Source: Elusimicrobiota bacterium (GTDB lineage: Bacteria; Elusimicrobiota; Elusimicrobia; FEN-1173). From it: a stretch of 17,320 nucleotides of DNA. A program made the translations under genes and the position numbers. Positions 1-5,070 of this stretch are shown here, in pieces. The stretch covers positions 1 through 17,320 of the forward strand of contig JADKIY010000008.1 of assembly GCA_016722575.1 (NCBI GenBank), read 5' to 3'. Numbering within the stretch: the first letter of the stretch is position 1; each line of letters starts with the position of its first letter. The notes beneath the pieces are model-generated. The model saw nothing but the letters and a program-made list of their open reading frames with translations, was not told the DNA's origin and did not search any database.

Positions 1-129
1 CCCGCCTCGATTCCCTCCCCCGCGATTCCCTCCCCCGCCTCGATTCCCGGCCCCGCCTTGATTCCCGACCCGCCTCGATTCCCCGCCTCGATTCCGGCCC
101 CGCCTGCTGTTCCCGGCCCGCCTTCGCTA
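1..129. repeat. GC-rich tandem repeat at the window edge
   Basis: The plus strand carries about eight head-to-tail copies of a 13-19 base unit, best copy cccgcctcgattccc. Good copies begin near 1, 18, 34, 51, 69 and 83, with degenerate copies near 98 and 116. Copies differ by small indels and by substitutions such as tcgatt/ttgatt. The unit length is not a constant multiple of three. Read on the minus strand, one frame stays open from about 200 to the edge and would give a Gly-Ile-Glu-Ala-Gly-rich repeat, but unit lengths change frame between copies, so I do not call it coding. It could be a real repeat continuing off the edge or a contig-end artefact. Confidence 0.75.
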
Positions 130-264
130 TGATCGATCGCGAGGCCGAGATCTCGACGAGATCGAACCCCACGGTCCCCCAGATCGCCGTCAATTTCAAT
201 GGTTATCGACAACAACCGAATTCTTTTTGTATGCCCTCTTTATCAAGGTCAGCTTTTGTGATTT

Positions 265-449
265 TCAGATTCCTTGTCCCTCCGCCCGCCGACGGGCCTC
301 GGCCTCGAACGTCTCCTTCATCATCGCCACGAAACAGTCAAAGGCCCCCGGGTCGCCTTCACCTGGACCCGGTGCTTCGCCTCCCACGCCTCCCGGTTCT
401 TGGCGTCAACCACCATCTCCAATCATTGACTCTCGCTTGATTTTTCCAC
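265..449 (-). CDS. Small hypothetical protein, with one in-frame stop and one frameshift
   Basis: I recognise no family. A good Shine-Dalgarno (GGAGG, 455-459) lies 5 bases before a GTG at 449, giving VEKSSESQ, then an in-frame TGA at 423-425. The same frame continues LEMVVDAKNREAWEAKHRVQV. After a one-base slip in the G-rich run near 345 it continues GAFDCFVAMMKETFEAE to a TGA at 265. Joined, this gives about 60 residues, charged and helical. The ATG at 416 has no spaced ribosome site of its own, so the GTG is the likelier start. The TGA could be a base error, or it could end a short leader peptide. It is the first gene after the promoter at 661-689. Confidence 0.45.
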
Positions 450-478
450 GGTTACCTCCATTTGCTGACTCAAAACAG

Positions 479-517
479 AGCGCCCCCGCTTTACGTGTGG
501 TCGGAAACGAGGGCGCT
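479..517 (-). terminator. Second leader hairpin (terminator- or attenuator-like)
   Basis: On the minus strand a 10 bp stem (AGCGCCCTCG with CGGGGGCGCT, one G-U pair) closes a 19-base loop and is followed by CTGTTTTGAG. It sits between the T6 terminator at 540-591 and the ribosome site of the small gene starting at 449. The T tract is interrupted, so termination would be weaker than at 540-591. It may be a leader structure rather than a terminator. Confidence 0.4.
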
Positions 518-539
518 GGCTCCTACTTCTCGACGAAGG

Positions 540-591
540 AAAAAAGCCCCTGACGGAAGATTGGTTTCCCAATCCCCCAGCCCCGTCGGGG
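540..591 (-). terminator. Intrinsic terminator or attenuator just after a promoter
   Basis: Minus-strand RNA would form an inner hairpin GATTGG-GAAA-CCAATC (559-574). It would also form an outer stem CCCCGACGG with CCGTC-A-GGGG (547-556 with 583-591, one bulged base, an asymmetric internal loop between). A C and six Us follow (540-545). It lies only about 65-115 bases after the predicted start site of the promoter at 661-689 and about 90 bases before the first gene. It therefore either ends a short RNA or attenuates the downstream gene. Confidence 0.6.
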
Positions 592-660
592 GATAGTAAA
601 ATCCTCGCCTGATCGTGTTGGCGGGGACGCATGATCGTGCGGGCTGATTCGCATGCCCAT

Positions 661-689
661 ACTATAAATCAGATTCGGCCGCGAGTCAA
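661..689 (-). promoter_or_regulatory. Sigma-70-type promoter, minus strand
   Basis: On the minus strand TTGACT (684-689) and TATAGT (661-666) are separated by exactly 17 bases; each hexamer matches consensus at 5 of 6 positions. Transcription would start near 654 and run left. It lies downstream of the lysis genes and reads away from them in the same direction. An imperfect palindrome covers the -35 box. Host sigma-factor use is inferred from consensus only. Confidence 0.6.
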
Positions 690-714
690 CAACCTTTTAA
701 AAGATTGACAACTC
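683..714. promoter_or_regulatory. 32 bp imperfect palindrome overlapping the -35 box (candidate operator)
   Basis: The core CAACCTTTTAAAAGATTG (690-707) is an 18 bp dyad with one mismatch. Outer arms GAGT (683-686) and ACTC (711-714) are symmetric about the same centre, between 698 and 699; the three bases between core and arms are not paired. The left arm overlaps the -35 hexamer at 684-689, the usual place for a repressor site. No regulator gene is in the window. With no loop it is a poor RNA hairpin, which favours a DNA-binding site. Confidence 0.45.
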
Positions 715-725
715 CGTTACACCAT

Positions 726-869
726 TCAGGCGTCAACCTTCTCCCAAACCCATCCACGACCAGCCTTCCGTAATCGGTATTGATGGCACTTGTGGGCGGA
801 CGTCGTGAGGTTCACTACGGGCCAACCCGTTTTCGTGATGAGTTCCTTTTCTTTGCGGGATCGTTTCAT
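726..869 (-). CDS. Small basic hypothetical protein, 47 aa
   Basis: The protein starts MKRSRKEKELITKTGWPVV and ends KAGRGWVWEKVDA. It is strongly basic at the N-terminus with no membrane segment and no family I recognise. The start is supported by GGAGGAGG ending 5 bases before the ATG, one of the best ribosome sites in the window. It is the last gene of the lysis cassette; the upstream reading ends at a TAG (872-874) inside this ribosome site if one T is removed from a T6 run. No frameshift is apparent inside this gene. Confidence 0.65.
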   Translation of the reverse strand: MKRSRKEKELITKTGWPVVNLTTSAHKCHQYRLRKAGRGWVWEKVDA

Positions 870-871
870 GC

Positions 872-1545
872 CTACCTCCTCCAAAAAACGAAAGAGAACC
901 ATCGCGCCCGGGCGCAGTCCGCCGGTGACGCCGAGGCAGAGGTCGAGGCGGCCGCCAACCGTCACCCCGGCCCACGCCGTCCACCCCGACCGGTCCCCGG
1001 GTCGGAAGTCCAAGAGGCTGGCCCGGCCACCCACCGCGGCGCCCGCGCCAACACGGCTCCGACTTCGTCATCGCGTCCGTGGTCGTTACGACAGGCCCCC
1101 GGACTTCCTCGCGGATGACTTCCTCGCGCCCCTCCGTCTTGATGGTTCGGGTCACGATCCTGACCCGGCCCTCCACGCGCACGATTCGGAGCCGTTGCTC
1201 GGTTTTGGGGTGGAGGTAAACCAAGGCGTTCGCGTTCGAGGGCGATGGATTGGAGTCGGACCTGGACCAGAAGAACAAAGACCACGCCGACGCGGTGACG
1301 GCGACGACGCGGCGCCAATTAACGGGGGCAGGCTTAAGAGGTCGCCGATTCGCAAGGAGTTTGTCCATTACGGTGCCGCCGCCAACGAGGGCGGCCGCCG
1401 TCGTCGTCGCCCACACCCAATTCCCGGCCTTGATCAAGCCAGCTATCAAAAGCGCGTGGGCGCTCACAAAAAGCCAGAGCCCGATCCCGGCTTTCCGGGA
1501 ATCGTTGAATAGGAGTATGTCGAGGATGCGCTGGCCCCGCATCAT
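872..1545 (-). CDS. Holin-like membrane protein with Rz/spanin-like extension (possibly two genes), frameshifted
   Basis: Start ATG at 1545 overlaps the endolysin stop as ATGA. The first 65 residues look like a small phage holin: a short basic N-terminus, a hydrophobic stretch GIGLWLFVSAHALLIAGLI, then a second one around WVWATTTAAALVGGGTVM and a charged end DKLLANRR. The frame stays open and continues with a third hydrophobic segment (RRVVAVTASAWSLFFWS), then a polar region with EEVIREEVRGPVV. After slips near 1050 and in the T6 run near 888 it reads WAGVTVGGRLDLCLGVTGG and FRFWRR to a TAG at 872-874. A single-TM protein with an extracytoplasmic beta-rich tail beside an endolysin would fit a spanin-like role, but that is inference. 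A lost stop near 1330 could separate two genes. Confidence 0.55.
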
Positions 1546-1948
1546 GACACCTTGAGTTCGATGTGTGGAATGTCTTGGACTTTCCACGTCCCGCCCCATG
1601 TCAGGTTCAATCCTTGCAGATGATCCCGAGCGCCTGGTAGGCCTCCGGGGCCCAATTAACCTTCCCGCCGGACAGGACAGCCACGTCAATCGCCTTGGAC
1701 GGGTAACTGTTGTGGTTCGATTTCTTCTTGATCCCATCCACCCACGTCACGATGTTGCCCTTGGTCGTCCGCCCCTGGGCGTATAGTCGTTGTTGTTCCG
1801 CGACCGTCCGGTGTGTGCATGTCAAAATCAGGTCGTTCCCCGTAAGGTCGTGGAACCTCTGCTGGATCAGGGCCCACTTGCCCTTCAGTTCCCGATCCGC
1901 GTCCGATATGTCCCGGCTCGTTGCCGGCCGCTCCACTTCATTGCCCAT
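1542..1948 (-). CDS. Endolysin, M15-family D,D-/L,D-type peptidase (one frameshift)
   Basis: A cell-wall peptidase of the VanY / L-alanyl-D-glutamate peptidase group, which cuts peptide cross-bridges of peptidoglycan at lysis. Visible motifs are LILTCTHRTVAEQQRLYAQG near residue 36, then SNHNSYPSKAIDVAV, whose His and Asp (HxxxxxxxxD) are zinc ligands. The C-terminal hallmark is LTWGGTWKVQDIPHIEL, carrying the third ligand His. This C-terminal part lies in another frame: the uncorrected frame stops at 1607 after ICKD, and one extra T near 1616 restores it. Joined length about 135 residues, normal for the family. The ribosome site GGAGGG lies 8 bases before the ATG at 1948. The start overlaps the upstream gene and the stop overlaps the holin-like gene. 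There is no signal peptide, so it depends on a holin. Confidence 0.88.
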
Positions 1949-2159
1949 GCCTTTTCCCTCCGAAGTGTTCCTCGTAGAACCGATCCGACTGCGCCAGCCT
2001 CTGATGCAGGATCACACGGTAGACGACGCCACCACTGGTGTGGTGTTCCTCGACCGTCGGTTCGCACCAGCACCCCGCGGGTCCACCACCAAGCGTGTGC
2101 CGATTGGCTTCGTCTGGATAATAGACGTGCGCGTCCTCATAAGTCAATGGGTTTCCCAT
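1938..2159 (-). CDS. Small conserved-looking phage protein, Cys/His-containing, 73 aa
   Basis: Begins MGNPLTYEDAHVYYPDEA and contains HTLGGGPAGCWCEPTVEEHH. The pattern of an acidic start, a CWCxPT motif and a following VVYRVILH strand resembles small phage proteins of unknown function often found beside lysis genes; I cannot name the family. A longer in-frame opening exists to 2261, but the ATG at 2159 has GAGG 5 bases upstream, and the added N-terminus would be an Arg/Gly-rich shadow of the preceding gene. It overlaps the zinc-ribbon gene by 23 bases and the endolysin start by 11, typical of a translationally coupled cassette. Confidence 0.65.
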   Translation of the reverse strand: MGNPLTYEDAHVYYPDEANRHTLGGGPAGCWCEPTVEEHHTSGGVVYRVILHQRLAQSDRFYEEHFGGKRHGQ

Positions 2160-2334
2160 AACTTCCTCTCCCGGTCCTCGGCTTCCGCCCGTTCCTTTCC
2201 TCGATACGTTTGATACAGGCCCCGCAAAGCTTTTCCCCGGCGCGGCCCTCCTGCGGGACATCGCTTGTCCGCTCCCACGTCTCCGCGTCCATCGGACACC
2301 GGCAGGAAAAGCAGAGGGGGTCTTGGTTGGTCAT
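2137..2334 (-). CDS. Small zinc-ribbon-like protein, 65 aa
   Basis: Two cysteine pairs, CFSC near residue 8 and CGAC near residue 37, are about 25 residues apart with basic residues after the second pair (IKRIEERNGRK). This is the usual layout of a treble-clef or zinc-ribbon fold. The specific role is unknown. Start ATG at 2334 overlaps the stop of the upstream XhlA-like gene as ATGA. There is no independent ribosome site, so translation is probably coupled. Confidence 0.65.
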   Translation of the reverse strand: MTNQDPLCFSCRCPMDAETWERTSDVPQEGRAGEKLCGACIKRIEERNGRKPRTGRGSYGKPIDL

Positions 2335-2708
2335 GGATGGCTCGGGGGGAGCTTACCGAAATTGTGCGCCCACTCCAAGAACCGGTGGAGGTTGTTGGCA
2401 AGGAAACTGAAGAGGGCAATCAGGGCCCCCCACGCCGTGAAGAGGGCGCCGAACCACCACTTGTGGTCGGCCTTGTGTTCGTCGATGTCTTTCTGGGCGT
2501 TCTCGGCAACTACTTTTACGCTGGTGAGTTCGTCGATACGGGCATGGATGGCGTCCACCTTCGCCTCCACGCGGTCGTCCCGCTGCTGCTTCAGCATCCG
2601 CGCTTCTTTTTGGTCTTCTATGTGCGTGTGGAACTTGCTGTCCAAGGCCGCGCTTCTCTCGGCGATCTGGGCTACTTTTGAAACTAAGGCACTAAAATCC
2701 TCACCCAC
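2331..2708 (-). CDS. XhlA-like coiled-coil membrane protein, 125 aa
   Basis: Residues about 5-80 are charged and heptad-like (repeated A, L, V and I spaced by K, E, D and R). A single strong transmembrane segment follows, WWFGALFTAWGALIALFSF, then a short tail. A coiled coil followed by a C-terminal membrane anchor is the architecture of XhlA-type phage lysis accessory proteins, which work with a holin and endolysin. Here it is upstream of both in the same cassette. The start is a GTG with GGAGG 7 bases upstream. It is intact with no frameshift. Assignment rests on architecture and context, not sequence identity. Confidence 0.7.
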   Translation of the reverse strand: MGEDFSALVSKVAQIAERSAALDSKFHTHIEDQKEARMLKQQRDDRVEAKVDAIHARIDELTSVKVVAENAQKDIDEHKADHKWWFGALFTAWGALIALFSFLANNLHRFLEWAHNFGKLPPSHP

Positions 2709-2724
2709 GTCGAAACCTCCGCTA

Positions 2725-2963
2725 TCAGGAGTGGCCGTTCTGTTGCGCTATTGACAAATTAACGTTTCGATATAGAATAAAACCATGCGCGCCGAACTTG
2801 TCCTTAAATGGGTTGTTGTATTCTGCGCCCCATTTGTCCGCGACTTCCGGGCCCTTTCAACCTATCCGACTACATCATCTGCGTTCTCTTCGTCGTTGTC
2901 GTCTACAAGTTCATGAAGTTTCTTTTCTTCCTCGTCCACAAAACCGTCGACGGCGTAAAACAC
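2725..2963 (-). CDS. Small acidic hypothetical protein, frameshifted
   Basis: Reading from a GTG at 2963, just after the giant gene's stop, gives a very acidic stretch (VDEEEKKLHELVDDNDEEN). After a slip near 2860 it continues GPEVADKWGAEYNNPFKD and ILYRNVNLSIAQQNGHS to a TGA at 2725, placed just before the ribosome site of the next gene. That packing supports the minus-strand reading. The opposite strand is also open: a hydrophobic ORF starts at 2784, right after a promoter-like pair of boxes. Antisense of Asp/Glu codons is hydrophobic, which explains that appearance. Family unknown. Confidence 0.45.
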
Positions 2964-2971
2964 CTTCTGAC

Positions 2972-3841
2972 TTAACGCGCCATCTTTCGCGCCTTCCTTT
3001 TCGACTCCCTCGCCAAGAGTTCATCCTTTCTAGATTCAGCCATGTCGCGCAGACGTTTGGCGTATTTCTCTACCTTCTCCAAAGCCTCCGCGCGTTCCTT
3101 GTCGGAGTCCGCCAGTAGGCTCCGGGTGGATGTCTTATTAAGAAACTGATACGCCTTCGACCGCGTAAGACCAAGTTTCCCGGCGTTCTCCTTTAACCAC
3201 CGCATGTCATCGTTCAGCGGTTTCTTGAAACGCCCGCGGCCCATCCACCAGTAGTAGAACTTCCCCACCAAGGGGATGCTCTGGACGACTTCCAGGCCCT
3301 TCTTGTCACCCGCTGTGCGGATATCTTTCCAGAGTTGATCTACCAGCGGGACCGGAGGAAGAATGGTCTTTAGACCAGCCGACGCAATCCCTTCCTGGCG
3401 CGCCTTGTAGAGGGTCCACTTTGAAAACCCCACCAACTTCAGGATGTTGTCGGCAACGCGGTCGGACAACGTTGTCGTCCGACCAAGGAATAAATCCTTC
3501 AATTCGTCAGCGCCTACGCCGGCCAAGAGAAGGCTGACAGTCATGGCAACAAGCCGTCGCGTCCCTATGATTTTGTTCTTCAGCCCGGGCTCCGCCATCT
3601 TTTTGAAAACCTCCTGGCGGAACGTATCAATTTGACGGAGTTGGAATGTTTTGAGGGTGTAGAAAATTCTTCCGTTGCCGCCGCTTAGGTAAGCCTTTGG
3701 GAGTTCCGTCATAGCCTTCGGCTGGACGCCAAGGATTTCCGAGAAAGCAATAAATTTGACCAAGTCCGTCACTTCGCCAGATTTCAAATCCTCGATGGCT
3801 TTCTGCGTGTCGGGGCCGACCAGGTTGCGAATCCTATCCAT
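2972..3841 (-). CDS. Giant polyvalent phage protein, C-terminal part
   Basis: The last 290 residues of the roughly 2,000-codon gene. They join the preceding fragment at 3784-3841, where both frames carry the junction and one slip gives a continuous reading around KKQPV and MDRIRNLVGPDT. Features are the segment ELPKAYLSGGNGRIFYTLKT, a hydrophobic helix VAMTVSLLLAGVGADEL, a stretch ILPPVPLVDQLWKDI, IPLVGKFYYWWMG, and a final highly charged helix ending RKMAR. Such segments are common at the C-termini of very large phage polyvalent or internal virion proteins. The hydrophobic helices fit membrane association or delivery with DNA, but no catalytic motif is seen here. Confidence 0.75.
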   Translation of the reverse strand: MDRIRNLVGPDTQKAIEDLKSGEVTDLVKFIAFSEILGVQPKAMTELPKAYLSGGNGRIFYTLKTFQLRQIDTFRQEVFKKMAEPGLKNKIIGTRRLVAMTVSLLLAGVGADELKDLFLGRTTTLSDRVADNILKLVGFSKWTLYKARQEGIASAGLKTILPPVPLVDQLWKDIRTAGDKKGLEVVQSIPLVGKFYYWWMGRGRFKKPLNDDMRWLKENAGKLGLTRSKAYQFLNKTSTRSLLADSDKERAEALEKVEKYAKRLRDMAESRKDELLARESKRKARKMAR

Positions 3842-5070
3842 GAATTCCGCACCGGCTGTTTCTTGTTGGCTTTTGACTGATACTTCTTAATCACGGAATT
3901 GATGAACGTTTCGGCGGTGATTTTGTCCAGTTTCGCAAGTCCGGCCGCCCGCAGAATCTTGGAAACGAACACGGCGGATTTCCGTTCGTCACGCAGCTCT
4001 TCGGCGATCTGCTCAAGGCCCAGGTCTTCCAGCGTGATCTTGGACCCACCGATTAAGGCGCTCCCCAGCGACTGAACAACGTTGCCGGGCGCTCGGTATA
4101 CTGAAGTCCCAAGATCCTGGAGTTGCGTCAGCGCCGAGATCGCATTTCCCATCGTCATGGCCACCGTCGCATCTTTATATGCCGCCAAGGCGCCGTGCAT
4201 CGATTCTTGTTTGAAATAGGCATTCAGGATTTCGCGCAGACGCTTCTCGTCCCGGGCATCTTTCAGAAAGCCTTTTGTCCTCATGTCCATTACGTAGTGG
4301 CCGATCGACTGATCCAGTTCGTCTACGAATAGGTCTTTCCCACCCCTGCCAAAGAATCGGCGGGCCTCAATGGCGTGGTTCATGGAAGAGATGTATCGGA
4401 CAACGGCATCGTCAAACCGGCGGAAATGCTGATTCAGGTCCGGGCCAATCACTTCGACTTCCCGTGTCTTCATGTTCGGCGTCCGGGCAAGCGCGATCGC
4501 ACCGTTCTGGTATCCGCGCAAGTAGGAGTTTATTAGGGCGACCTTCTCGTCTTCGGACAACGGACGGCGCATTTCGTCCTGTTTCATCGAAATCAGTTTC
4601 TCGATATCGGGCCACTTCTTGTCGTTTTTCATTGCTTCCAAGAATCCGGCCTGGTCTTTGACTACCCGCGGCCAGTAGTCTTCGAGATAGCCGACGTCGT
4701 AGCCGACTTCCTTGGCCCGGGCGTGGATGGCGTCCAACGTCTTCCGTGCGGCCTTATACTCGGCGTCCAGGCCATAGGCACTGACCAAGGAACCGATTTT
4801 AGGAGCGTCCCCGTTCTTCAGCGCCAGGTCGAGATCGGCCCTGTCCTCCGGCCGCATGGCCCGCGCTTTTTCAAGGAACGGAAGGACGGATTTCGTGTCA
4901 TCGTTCCTAGTCAGGCCTTCACGATACGCCTGGCGACGGAAGGAAATGCGGAGCATGGGGTGGATGTCGGCCAGAACGGATGAAATCGGCGTTAGCAGAG
5001 ATTCGGCCTGGTCTTTAGCTGATGTCGCAACGTTCCCGATATCCCGAATCAAACTGCCAGAACGCTGCAT
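3784..5070 (-). CDS. Giant polyvalent phage protein, helical middle-C part
   Basis: About 420 residues joined to the upstream fragment by one slip at 5049-5070 (upstream reading ends DESVYEKTA, this one begins MQRSGSLIRDIG). It is mostly amphipathic helix. A recognisable block is DVGYLEDYWPRVVKD, then ARTPNMKTREVEVIGPDL, then a helix with YISSMNHAIEARRFFGRGG and SIGHYVMDM. This order recurs in large phage proteins that carry ADP-ribosyltransferase and peptidase domains. No enzyme motif is visible in the segment. It probably forms the structural body of the delivered protein. Confidence 0.75.
   Translation of the reverse strand: MQRSGSLIRDIGNVATSAKDQAESLLTPISSVLADIHPMLRISFRRQAYREGLTRNDDTKSVLPFLEKARAMRPEDRADLDLALKNGDAPKIGSLVSAYGLDAEYKAARKTLDAIHARAKEVGYDVGYLEDYWPRVVKDQAGFLEAMKNDKKWPDIEKLISMKQDEMRRPLSEDEKVALINSYLRGYQNGAIALARTPNMKTREVEVIGPDLNQHFRRFDDAVVRYISSMNHAIEARRFFGRGGKDLFVDELDQSIGHYVMDMRTKGFLKDARDEKRLREILNAYFKQESMHGALAAYKDATVAMTMGNAISALTQLQDLGTSVYRAPGNVVQSLGSALIGGSKITLEDLGLEQIAEELRDERKSAVFVSKILRAAGLAKLDKITAETFINSVIKKYQSKANKKQPVRNSWIGFATWSAPTRRKPSRI

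Noticed and set aside
129..440. Plus-strand ORF of 103 residues near the left end
   Set aside because: Pro/Arg/Ser-rich antisense shadow of the small minus-strand gene and leader; no ribosome site or family.
611..639. Direct repeat GATCGTG (611-617 and 633-639) in the leader
   Set aside because: Only 7 bases and two copies; not enough to claim a binding site.
705..733. TTGACA on the plus strand at 705-710 as a divergent promoter
   Set aside because: No -10-like hexamer occurs 15-19 bases downstream, and the box is part of the palindrome.
790..1512. Plus-strand ORF of 240 residues opposite the holin-like gene
   Set aside because: Arg/Pro-rich composition typical of the antisense of a GC-rich gene; the minus strand has membrane segments, overlaps and ribosome sites.
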